Of a DNA stretch of 7,046 nt, positions 1 to 6,359 are shown piece after piece. The stretch covers positions 1-7,046 of the forward strand of contig JAHECM010000048.1 of assembly GCA_024641725.1 (NCBI GenBank), read 5' to 3'. The notes under the pieces were generated by a model. It did no database searches, had not been told where the DNA came from, and saw only the letters and a program-made list of their open reading frames with translations. The translations under genes and the position numbers were made by a program. This DNA is from Limnohabitans sp. Its GTDB lineage: Bacteria; Pseudomonadota; Gammaproteobacteria; Burkholderiales; Burkholderiaceae_C. The first letter of the stretch is position 1, and each line of letters starts with the position of its first letter.

Positions 1-777
1 GCCCATGGCCGCAGCCACCACGCCACCGATCACGATGCCCAGCAGCACAGAAATGTTGCCAATGAACCCCTTGGCGTAGCGTGCGATCAGCAAGATGGAC
101 GCCAGCACCAAGGCGGCTATGCCCACGCCCGTGAGGTCGGCGTACTTGGGGTTAGGCATCTTGGGCAGCAAAGCCAAGTCTTTGGGCATGGCCGGCAGGG
201 TGGAGCCGGGTGCGCCAGCAGCAGCGGTCACCGCGTCCAGCCACTGCTTGTGCTCTGGGTTGACGATGGACGGCGCGGTCGGGCCGACCGGGTTGCCAAA
301 AATCCAGTTGATGCCGATGCGCATCAGGCTGATGCCGATCACGGCGATGATGGTGCCAGTGACCACGGGTGGGAAGAACCGCAACATGCGGCTGACCAGC
401 GGTGCGATCAGGATGGAAATGACACCCGCGCCAATGATGGAGCCAAAGATCAGTTGTGCACCACCCGCGCCTGGGTTGGCGTTGGCCATGGCCACCATGG
501 GGGCGACCGAAGCGAACGTCACGCCCATCATCACGGGCAAGCGGATACCGAACCACTGCGTGGCCCCCAGCGACTGGATCAGGGTGACCAAGCCGCAGCA
601 AAACAAGTCGGCCGAAATGAGGTAGGCCACCTCTTGCGGGCTGAGCTTGAGGGCGCGGCCCACGATCAGGGGCACTGCCACAGCACCGGCGTACATCACC
701 AGCACATGTTGAAGGCCCAAAGCGGCGAGCTTGCCCGTGGGCAATTTCTCGTCGACAGGATGGATGGTTGAACTCAT
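1..777 (-). CDS. NCS2-family nucleobase (xanthine/urate-type) permease, N-terminal part
   Basis: Inner-membrane purine or pyrimidine base symporter of the nucleobase:cation symporter-2 family. The frame is open from the ATG at 777 to the left edge, giving 259 residues, so the C-terminal half is missing. A clear Shine-Dalgarno AGGAG (786-790) sits 8 nt before the ATG and fixes the start. Visible family marks are the QH pair in the first membrane segment (Q23-H24, within GLQHVLVMYAGAVAVPLIVG), the LPVMMGVTFASVAPMVAMA segment (about 80-98), and FFPPVVTGTIIAVIGISLM (about 134-152). Hydrophobic stretches at roughly 20-39, 46-69, 78-97, 106-127, 136-157, 214-233 and 240-259 look like membrane helices. 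Residues 160-213 form an unusually long polar Pro/Ala-rich loop. The wording of the motifs is closer to urate/xanthine members (UacT/PbuX-like) than to uracil permeases, and the neighbouring ureide genes support this. Exact substrate is inferred; the substrate-binding motif of the later helices is outside the window. Confidence 0.9.
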   Translation of the reverse strand, partial: MSSTIHPVDEKLPTGKLAALGLQHVLVMYAGAVAVPLIVGRALKLSPQEVAYLISADLFCCGLVTLIQSLGATQWFGIRLPVMMGVTFASVAPMVAMANANPGAGGAQLIFGSIIGAGVISILIAPLVSRMLRFFPPVVTGTIIAVIGISLMRIGINWIFGNPVGPTAPSIVNPEHKQWLDAVTAAAGAPGSTLPAMPKDLALLPKMPNPKYADLTGVGIAALVLASILLIARYAKGFIGNISVLLGIVIGGVVAAAMG

Positions 778-785
778 GAAGGGGT

Positions 786-790
786 CTCCT
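786..790 (-). promoter_or_regulatory. Shine-Dalgarno of the permease gene
   Basis: Read on the minus strand this is AGGAG followed by 8 nt and then the ATG at 777. It is the strongest ribosome binding site in the window and supports the permease start. No good sigma-70 promoter could be matched upstream; a TTGGCA hexamer (minus strand, 863-868) resembles a -35 box but has no matching -10 at 16-18 nt. Confidence 0.7.
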
Positions 791-870
791 TGCAGTTAGA
801 CGGGGGCAAAAGGACGAAACAGGGCGGAAAAGGCAGGACGGCTAAAAATGCGCCATCTTGTGTGCCAAAC

Positions 871-878
871 TGTATACA
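871..878. promoter_or_regulatory. TGTATACA palindrome, possible GntR-type operator
   Basis: A perfect 8-bp palindrome about 94 nt upstream of the permease ATG, flanked by AT-rich sequence (minus strand reads TTTTGTATACAG). FCD-subfamily GntR regulators commonly bind short palindromes with a GTATAC-like core, and a regulator of that family is encoded at the other end of this cluster. The site lies 2 nt upstream of a TTGGCA hexamer on the permease strand. An 8-bp palindrome can occur by chance, and I found no second copy in the 33-nt gap before puuE, so the assignment is tentative. Confidence 0.3.
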
Positions 879-961
879 AAATTTCAGCTGGCAGGATTGG
901 TAAAAACCCTGCATGCGTTAAGTTGCCCCACAAAGCCATGGACGCTCAAACTGAGACGGAC

Positions 962-1034
962 ATGGATGGGCAGAAAAAATCCATCATGAATGGAAAAATT
1001 TTCCATAATGGACGAGAAAAAAATCCATAATTGG
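962..1034. repeat. 22-bp-periodic TCCAT/ATGGA half-site array (putative operator)
   Basis: TCCAT occurs at 980-984, 1002-1006 and 1024-1028, exactly 22 bp apart, and its complement ATGGA at 962-966, 990-994 and 1008-1012. These combine into a perfect palindrome TCCAT-A-ATGGA (1002-1012), a near copy TCCATAATTGG (1024-1034), a looser pair TCCAT-N5-ATGGA (980-994), and an inverted repeat with 8-bp arms ATGGAAAA/TTTTCCAT around A998 (990-1006). The second and third copies match at 12 of 14 positions (1002-1015 versus 1024-1037). Each copy is preceded by an A-run. The 961-1030 stretch is 33% GC by my count, far below its surroundings. CATAAT hexamers within the copies (1004-1009, 1026-1031) resemble -10 boxes but lack a -35. 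Lying 33 nt upstream of the ATPase ATG, the array is most simply an operator for that gene; this is inference. Confidence 0.6.
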
Positions 1035-1066
1035 CGATCTCCACAAGACAAGATTGGACGAAGCCC

Positions 1067-2275
1067 ATGCCCTTGTTAGAGCGCCATTTGGCCGACCCGA
1101 TCCGGGAGGCGTTGCTGGACACGCCAGCTATTTTGGTCAATGGCCCACGGCAAAGCGGCAAGACCACCTTGGTGCGCCAATTGGCTGGGCCGATGAGCTA
1201 CTGCACACTGGACAATCCCAGCACGCTCTCTGCTGCCGAGCAGGACCCGGTCGGTTTCGTTGAGAGCATGGACCGGGCCGTCATCGATGAAATCCAACGG
1301 GCACCCAAGTTGATGCTGGCCCTCAAAATGTCCATCGACCAAGATCGACGGCCAGGCCGCTTTTTGCTCACCGGCTCGGCGAATGTGATGGCCCTGCCGC
1401 AGATTGCCGACAGCCTGGCCGGTCGGATGGAAACACACACACTGCTGCCGCTGTCACAAGCCGAAATGCAGGGCAGGAACAACGATTTTTTGGATCGCGC
1501 ACAGACCCAAAACTGGCCGCTTGTGCACCCAAGAGGTCATTTGCAAGACCTTGTTTTGGCGGGCGGATACCCCGAGATGCGGGACCGCAGCACGCTGGCT
1601 CGCCGCCAATCTTGGGCCAAGGCTTACATCTCGCACATCATGGAGCGCGACGTGCAAGACATTGCACGCATCGATCAGCTTGTTCATATGCCTACATTGC
1701 TCAACTTGCTGGCCAACCAATGCAGCCAGTTGCTTAACCTCGCCCAACTGGGCGCTCAACTGGGGCTGGATTCGAAGACCGCGAACCGTTATGTGGGCGT
1801 GTTGGAGCGCCTTTTTTTGGTGCAGCGCTTGCCCGCTTGGGGTCGACACGAAGCCAACCGACTCATCAAATCCCCCAAACTTCATTTTCTGGACGCTGGA
1901 TTGCAAGCCACGCTCACCCGTCTGACGCCCGACCTGTTGCTCACCCAGCGCCCCCGCTGGGGTGCCACACTGGAAACGTGGGTCTACGCCGAGCTGCGCA
2001 AAGCCATCGCCTTGAGCCCTGAGTCCTGGTATCTCAGCCATTACCGAGATAAAGACCAACTTGAAGTCGACTTCGTTCTCGAAGACGCGCGGCGGCAAGT
2101 CATGGGTGTTGAGGTCAAAGCTGCCGCCACGGTGTTGCCGCAAGACTTCAAGGGCCTGAAGCGCCTGCAAGCCCTCGCTGGCGACAGCTTCATCAGCGGC
2201 ATCGTCCTGTATGACGGCACCCAAGCGCTTTCCTTTGGGGACAGGCTTTGGGCCGTTCCCATGTCAGCCCTGTGA
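1067..2275 (+). CDS. AAA ATPase with C-terminal DUF4143 domain
   Basis: Protein of 402 residues from the ATG at 1067, of the stand-alone AAA_14/DUF4143 ATPase family, whose cellular role is poorly defined. Near the N-terminus is Walker A GPRQSGKT (26-33), then Walker B AVIDEIQ (71-77, D74-E75), a sensor-like strand FLLTGSAN (99-106) and the family motif SLAGR (116-120). A helical, winged-helix-like middle contains the stretch LAQLGAQLGLDSKTANRYVGVLE. The C-terminal part has a PD-(D/E)XK-like pattern: D335 in EVDFVLE and E349-V-K351 in GVEVKA. Length is normal for the family and the frame is intact. An in-frame TTG at 1031 would add 12 residues, but it lies inside the operator-like repeats; family members usually begin just before an RHL-type motif, as here (MPLLERHL), so I prefer 1067. 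It has only a weak GGACGAAG ribosome site. The gene runs opposite to all its neighbours and converges on the ureide operon with a 60-nt gap. I see no link to purine catabolism. Confidence 0.88.
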   Translation: MPLLERHLADPIREALLDTPAILVNGPRQSGKTTLVRQLAGPMSYCTLDNPSTLSAAEQDPVGFVESMDRAVIDEIQRAPKLMLALKMSIDQDRRPGRFLLTGSANVMALPQIADSLAGRMETHTLLPLSQAEMQGRNNDFLDRAQTQNWPLVHPRGHLQDLVLAGGYPEMRDRSTLARRQSWAKAYISHIMERDVQDIARIDQLVHMPTLLNLLANQCSQLLNLAQLGAQLGLDSKTANRYVGVLERLFLVQRLPAWGRHEANRLIKSPKLHFLDAGLQATLTRLTPDLLLTQRPRWGATLETWVYAELRKAIALSPESWYLSHYRDKDQLEVDFVLEDARRQVMGVEVKAAATVLPQDFKGLKRLQALAGDSFISGIVLYDGTQALSFGDRLWAVPMSAL

Positions 2276-2335
2276 ATCCGGACCTTCTAGTTTCTTGCTG
2301 TCGCTGTTTGAGCGGATGTGAATTGGGTGGTTGAT
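2276..2335. other. Convergent intergenic gap without a clear terminator
   Basis: Sixty nucleotides separate the ATPase stop (plus strand) from the M20 stop (minus strand). Two short inverted repeats are present: CGCT/AGCG at 2302-2314, and ATTGGG/CCCAAT at 2322-2345, which spans the M20 stop codon. Neither has a GC-rich stem followed by a T-run in either direction, so no rho-independent terminator is called. Confidence 0.6.
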
Positions 2336-3601
2336 TTAGCCCAATAAATCCAGCAACGTGCGCGCAATCACTTTGGTCGCGCGGCGCAGGTCATCGAGCT
2401 GCACGCGTTCATCCGAGCGTTTGGCGTGGCTTTCCAGCACGGTGCGGGGGCCGGCACCGTAGATCACGCCGGGGATGCCGCGCTCCACATACAGGCGCAC
2501 GTCGGTGTAGAGCGGCGTGCCCACGGCGGGGATGGCTTCGCCAAAGAGTTCGCCGCCGTGTTTTTGGATGGCGTCCACCAGTGGCTGGTTACCGGCCAGT
2601 GGTTTCATGGCGTTGGCCAGCAGCATGCGGCGAATGTCCACCTTGAGTTGCTTGCCGCCACGGGGCGGGTTGAAGCTGGCGGACGCATCGGCAATGGTCT
2701 GGCGGATGCTGGCTTCGACCTCGGCCGGGTTTTCTTCGGGGATCATGCGGCGGTCGATCTTGAGCACCACTTTGCCGGGAATCACGTTGGTGTTGGTGCC
2801 GCCTTGGATCATGCCCACGTTCAGGTAGGGGTGGGTGATGCCTTCGACCTGCGAGGTGGTTTTTTTGTAATCGGCATTGAGCGCGTACAACGCGTTCAGG
2901 ATGTGCGTGGCCCCTTGCAGGGCGTCCACGCCGCTGTCGGGAATGGCGGCGTGCGACATCTCGCCGTGCACCGTCACTTCGAGCTGCAGGCAGCCGTTGT
3001 GGGCGGTGACGACTTGGTAGCTGAAGCCCGCTGCGATCATCAAATCGGGCTTGGTCAGGCCTTTGGCCAGCAGCCAGCCGGGGCCCATTTCGCCGCCAAA
3101 CTCTTCGTCGTAAGTGAAGTGCAGTTCCACACCGCCTTTGAGGGGGGCGTTGAGCGATTCGAGCGCCCGCGTGGCGAAGGTGAAAGTAGAAAAGTCGCAC
3201 TTGCTCACGGCGGTGGCGCGCCCGTACATGGCACCGTTGTGCACTTCGCCGCCGTAGGGCGGGTGGGTCCAGCCTTCGCCGGGCGGCACCACGTCGCCGT
3301 GGGCGTTCAGGGCAATGGTTTTGCCTTCGCCGTATTGGCGGCGCACGATCAGGTTGGTGATGGACTCCAGGCCGTAGGCTTTCACGTCGGCCTCGGGCAC
3401 GGCGTGTTTCTCAGCCTCAAAGCCCATGGGCTTGAGCAGCTCGGCGGTGCGTTCGGCGTGGGGCGCGTTGTTGCCAGGTGGCGTGTCGGTGGGCACCTGC
3501 ACCAGCGCTTGCAAGAACTTGACCTGCTCGTCAAAGTGCGCGTCGATCCAAGTGTCGAGCTGTTGGTATTGGGTTTCGTGATTGACGTTGGGGGCGCTCA
3601 T
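2336..3601 (-). CDS. M20-family amidohydrolase/peptidase (ArgE/DapE-like), last gene of the ureide operon
   Basis: Cytoplasmic protein of 421 residues in the M20 metallohydrolase family (deacylase/amidohydrolase fold). Motifs: NAHGDVVPPG (H101, D103), FTYDEEFGGE with the catalytic-type pair E166-E167, the dimerisation-domain HAAIP (H217), GGTNTNVIPGK, and the last-ligand region SHAKRSDERV (H392). Two usual metal-ligand positions differ. The GRGxxDxKG segment reads GRATAVSKCDF (127-137), with Val132 where the bridging Asp is expected. The later Asp/Glu is not evident in AAGFSYQVVTAHNG (190-203). The start is the ATG at 3601: it overlaps the upstream stop as ATGA and has AGGA (3608-3611) 6 nt before it. 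A longer in-frame start at 3652 would add 17 residues inside the previous gene and is unlikely. Position in the operon suggests a role in ureide or related amide breakdown, possibly a ureidoglycolate-type or N-carbamoyl substrate, but the substrate is unknown. Confidence 0.85.
   Translation of the reverse strand: MSAPNVNHETQYQQLDTWIDAHFDEQVKFLQALVQVPTDTPPGNNAPHAERTAELLKPMGFEAEKHAVPEADVKAYGLESITNLIVRRQYGEGKTIALNAHGDVVPPGEGWTHPPYGGEVHNGAMYGRATAVSKCDFSTFTFATRALESLNAPLKGGVELHFTYDEEFGGEMGPGWLLAKGLTKPDLMIAAGFSYQVVTAHNGCLQLEVTVHGEMSHAAIPDSGVDALQGATHILNALYALNADYKKTTSQVEGITHPYLNVGMIQGGTNTNVIPGKVVLKIDRRMIPEENPAEVEASIRQTIADASASFNPPRGGKQLKVDIRRMLLANAMKPLAGNQPLVDAIQKHGGELFGEAIPAVGTPLYTDVRLYVERGIPGVIYGAGPRTVLESHAKRSDERVQLDDLRRATKVIARTLLDLLG
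3598..3601 (-). other. ATGA stop/start overlap between uraD-allC and the M20 gene
   Basis: On the minus strand the TGA of the fusion gene (3600-3598) overlaps the ATG of the M20 gene (3601-3599) by 4 nt as ATGA. This arrangement is typical of translational coupling and indicates that the two proteins are made from one message. Confidence 0.85.
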
Positions 3602-5373
3602 GACAGTTCCTGAGTGAGTTGGTTCAAAACGTGGGTGAAAGCGTCGACGCACAGCTGCATGTCGTCGCTGGTGGTGGATTCAAGCGGGTTGTGGCTGATG
3701 CCCGCGTTTTCGCCGCGCACAAACAGCATGGCCTGTGGCATGACTTCGTGCAGTTTCATGGCGTCGTGGCCTGCGCCGCTGGGCAGTTTGAACAGCGGCA
3801 CGCCCAGGGCGCTGACGGCGCGTTCCCAACGCGCTTGCCACTCGGGGGCACTGGGCGCGGCGGCGGCGCTCATGGTCATTTCGGCGTGCACGCGCACGCC
3901 CCGGCGTTCGGCAATCGCTTGCAGCTGCGCCAGGATGTCGGCCACCAGCGCGTCGCGCTGGGCGTCGGTGGGGGCGCGCATGTCCAGGCTGAAGGTGCAG
4001 CGGCCGGGCACGACGTTGATGGAGCCGTTGGGCACGTTCAGCTGGCCGATGGTGGCCACGCTGTCGCCGTCTGTCGCGGCGCGTTGCTCCATGTACAGCG
4101 CCAGTTCGGCTACGGCGCAAGCTGCGTCGCGGCGGCGGTCCATGGGGGTGGTGCCCGCATGGCTGGCGGTGCCAATGACCTCGCACAGGTAGCGCACGCT
4201 GCCGTTGATGGACGTGACCACACCCAGCGGAATGTTGACCTCGTTGAGCACCGGGCCTTGCTCGATGTGGACTTCCACAAAGCCCAGGTACTGCGCCGGG
4301 TCGCGCTGGATTTTGGGGATGTCGTCCACGCACAGGCCCGCGTGCTGCATGGCGGCGCGCATGGTGACGCCGTCGGCGTCTTGTTGGTCCAGCCATTCGG
4401 GTTTGAAGTCGCCGATCAGCGCGCCCGAGCCCAAAAATGTGGCCTTGTAGCGCTGGCCTTCTTCTTCGGCAAAGGCCACCACCTCAATGCCAAAAGGCAA
4501 ACGCTTGCCTTGTTGGTGCAGCTGCTGCACGCAGGCCATGGGCACAAAGATGCCCAAGCGCCCGTCGTACTTGCCCCCGTTGCGCACGGTGTCGTAGTGG
4601 CTGCCGGTCATCAGGTATTGGCCGCTGGGTTTGGTCGGGTGGTAGCGGCCCACCACGTTGCCCACGGCGTCGGTGTAGACCTCGTCAAAGCCGCAGTCGC
4701 GCATGTTTTGGGTGATGCGCTGGGCGCAGGCGCGGTGCGCGTCGGTGAGGTAGGTGACCGTCAGTTGGCCTTGCTCGGCGTAGCCGGGGTCGCTGTGGGT
4801 GCTGAGCTTTTCTTGCCAGTCCCAGACTTGCTGGCCCAGCGTGGGCTCCACGCCAAATTTGTCGTTCAGCCGAATCTCGACGATGCGGTGGATGTTGCGC
4901 AGGCACTCGGCCAATTCAAATTCGGGGTGGCCGTGCAGGCGGCGCTCAAACGCGGCCATGATCTGCTGCTTGTTGTAGCCGACGCCTCGAGGGCCGCGCA
5001 CGGCCAAGATGAAGGGCCAGCCAAACTTGGCGTTGTAGTCGGCGTTGAGCTTTTGGATCTTCGCAAACTCTTCGGGCGTGCAGTCGGTCAGGCCTGCTTT
5101 GGTTTGCTCGTTCGTCGATTCGGCTGTGAGCGTTTTGCTGACCATGGCCTTGCCCGCGAGTTCCGGGTGGGCGCGGATCAGGCCCAGTTGCGCGTCGCGC
5201 CCAGCGTGGGCCAACACCTCGCACATGGCGTGCTTGAGGTGGGCCAGCGATTTGAAGGGGCGCTCGTTGAGCGCCTGCTCGGCGATCCAAGGCGAATGCT
5301 CGTAAAGCCCGTCGAGCATCTGCGCGGCGTCAGCGGCGGATGCGCTGTTGAGTTGGTCTAGGGTGATGGGCAT
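3598..5373 (-). CDS. uraD: Fused OHCU decarboxylase (UraD) and allantoate amidohydrolase (AllC-like)
   Basis: A 591-residue two-domain protein. Residues 1 to about 174 are a complete UraD domain, which decarboxylates OHCU to S-allantoin. It has the catalytic H69 in HPELAGK (69-75), the S86/E89-Q90 segment before AGL, KFGWPFILAVRG (116-127) and RIVEIRL (164-170). Residues about 175-591 are an AllC-like M20 hydrolase of the allantoate amidohydrolase/N-carbamoyl-amino-acid hydrolase group. All five metal ligands are visible: H260 (GSHYDTV), D271 (KYDGRLG), the E305-E306 pair (AEEEGQRY), H370 (EVHIEQG) and H561 (GISHNPLES). HAGTTPM and SGAGHD are also present. AllC would hydrolyse allantoate to ureidoglycine, CO2 and ammonia. 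Each domain is about the length of its free-standing relatives, so this is a true fusion and not a truncated remnant. Shine-Dalgarno AAGGA (5380-5384) is 6 nt before the ATG. Only 2 nt separate it from the puuE stop. Substrate of the second domain is inferred from family and context. Confidence 0.92.
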   Translation of the reverse strand: MPITLDQLNSASAADAAQMLDGLYEHSPWIAEQALNERPFKSLAHLKHAMCEVLAHAGRDAQLGLIRAHPELAGKAMVSKTLTAESTNEQTKAGLTDCTPEEFAKIQKLNADYNAKFGWPFILAVRGPRGVGYNKQQIMAAFERRLHGHPEFELAECLRNIHRIVEIRLNDKFGVEPTLGQQVWDWQEKLSTHSDPGYAEQGQLTVTYLTDAHRACAQRITQNMRDCGFDEVYTDAVGNVVGRYHPTKPSGQYLMTGSHYDTVRNGGKYDGRLGIFVPMACVQQLHQQGKRLPFGIEVVAFAEEEGQRYKATFLGSGALIGDFKPEWLDQQDADGVTMRAAMQHAGLCVDDIPKIQRDPAQYLGFVEVHIEQGPVLNEVNIPLGVVTSINGSVRYLCEVIGTASHAGTTPMDRRRDAACAVAELALYMEQRAATDGDSVATIGQLNVPNGSINVVPGRCTFSLDMRAPTDAQRDALVADILAQLQAIAERRGVRVHAEMTMSAAAAPSAPEWQARWERAVSALGVPLFKLPSGAGHDAMKLHEVMPQAMLFVRGENAGISHNPLESTTSDDMQLCVDAFTHVLNQLTQELS

Positions 5374-5375
5374 AC

Positions 5376-6326
5376 TCAGTCCTTGTAGGGGTGTGTGGCT
5401 TTCCAGTGCCGCGCAATGTCAATGCGCCGCGCCACCCACACTTTGTCGTGTGACTGGATGTGGTCCAAAAAGCGTTGCAGCGCGGTGATGCGGCCTGGGC
5501 GGCCCAGCAAGCGGCAGTGCATGCCGATGCTCATCATCTTGGGCGCGTTGTCGCCGTTCGGGTCGCCTTCGGCATACAGCGCGTCAAATGTGTCTTTCAG
5601 GTACTGAAAAAACGGGTCGGCGTGCGAATAGCCTTGCGGCAGCGCAAAACGCATGTCGTTGCAGTCCAGGGTGTAGGGCACGATGAGTTGCGGGGCATCG
5701 GTGCCATCGCTCTTGCGGACTTTCATCCAAAACGGCAGGTCGTCGCCGTAGTAGTCGCTGTCGTATTCAAAGCCGCCAAAGTCGGCCACCAAGCGGCGCG
5801 TCTTGGGGCTGTCGCGTCCGGTGTACCAGCCCAGAGGCCGTTCACCGGTCAGGTTCTGGATGATCTGCATGGCCTCGGCCATGTGGGCACGCTCGGTGGC
5901 TTCATCGATGTTTTGATAATGAATCCACTTGAGGCCGTGGCAGGCGATGTCGTAGCCCAGCTCTTTGAATGCAGCTGTGAGCTCGGGGTGCTTTTGCAGC
6001 GCGGTGGCCACACCAAACACGGTGAGCGGGAGGCCACGTTTTTCAAACTCGCGCAGGATGCGCCACACGCCCGCTCGTGAGCCGTATTCGTAAATGCCTT
6101 CCATGCTGATGTGCCGCTCAGGGAAAGACGCGGGGTTGAACATCTCGGACAAAAACTGCTCGGAGCCCGCGTCGCCGTGCAACACGGAGTTTTCGCCGCC
6201 TTCTTCGTAGTTCAAGACAAATTGCACCGCAATGCGTGCGCCGCCGGGCCACTGGGCGTGGGGCGTTTGGCGGCCGTAGCCGATCAGGTCGCGGGGGTAG
6301 GGGAGGGTGCTGTCGTAGGTGCTCAT
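5376..6326 (-). CDS. puuE: Allantoinase PuuE (polysaccharide-deacetylase fold)
   Basis: A 316-residue cytoplasmic protein of the PuuE type, the allantoinase class related to NodB/polysaccharide deacetylases and not to the metal-dependent AllB amidohydrolases. It hydrolyses S-allantoin to allantoate. Recognisable features are the N-terminal PRDLIGYG (11-18), VLNYEEGGE (37-45), ISMEGIYEYGSRAGVWRIL (73-91), ACHGLKWIHYQ (128-138, H130), GWYTGRDSPKTRRL (166-179) and SIGMHCRLLGRPGRI (266-280, H270). Length is normal for the family. The ATG at 6326 gives the expected N-terminus, although no Shine-Dalgarno is apparent before it. It lies 33 nt after the regulator's stop and 2 nt before uraD-allC, so allantoin made by UraD, opened by PuuE and hydrolysed by AllC is handled by products of one transcript. 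Confidence 0.95.
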   Translation of the reverse strand: MSTYDSTLPYPRDLIGYGRQTPHAQWPGGARIAVQFVLNYEEGGENSVLHGDAGSEQFLSEMFNPASFPERHISMEGIYEYGSRAGVWRILREFEKRGLPLTVFGVATALQKHPELTAAFKELGYDIACHGLKWIHYQNIDEATERAHMAEAMQIIQNLTGERPLGWYTGRDSPKTRRLVADFGGFEYDSDYYGDDLPFWMKVRKSDGTDAPQLIVPYTLDCNDMRFALPQGYSHADPFFQYLKDTFDALYAEGDPNGDNAPKMMSIGMHCRLLGRPGRITALQRFLDHIQSHDKVWVARRIDIARHWKATHPYKD

Positions 6327-6359
6327 GGCGGAGTTCAGTGCGTATATCAGTGCAGGGGT

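Noticed and set aside
891..912. GCAGG/CCTGC inverted repeat upstream of the permease as a hairpin or terminator
   Set aside because: Five-bp stem with a 12-nt loop and no T-run; too weak to call.
848..1030. A 60-codon plus-strand frame in the intergenic region
   Set aside because: It spans the palindrome and the TCCAT/ATGGA array, has no ribosome site and no family resemblance, and ends within the repeats. Better explained as regulatory DNA.
2322..2345. ATTGGG/CCCAAT inverted repeat as a bidirectional terminator
   Set aside because: Only 6 bp with a 12-nt loop, AT-containing stem, no T-run on either strand.
2426..3613. A 395-codon plus-strand frame antisense to the M20 gene
   Set aside because: Same compositional shadow (His/Val/Gly-rich, no motifs); the opposite strand carries a clear M20 protein.
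3602..3652. Upstream in-frame start for the M20 gene adding 17 residues
   Set aside because: It would lie inside the uraD-allC coding end, adds an Arg-rich tail not typical of the family, and ignores the AGGA site and ATGA coupling at 3601.
3619..5361. A 580-codon plus-strand open frame antisense to almost the whole of uraD-allC
   Set aside because: The translation is dominated by Val, Ala, Gly and His with no recognisable motif. This is the expected mirror of a GC-rich gene with strong third-position bias, while the minus strand encodes two intact enzyme domains.
6336..6353. CAGTGC direct repeat (6336-6341 and 6348-6353) in the gntR-puuE gap as an operator
   Set aside because: Two 6-mers 12 bp apart inside a tightly spaced operon, no palindromic symmetry, no match to the 871-878 site; chance is sufficient.
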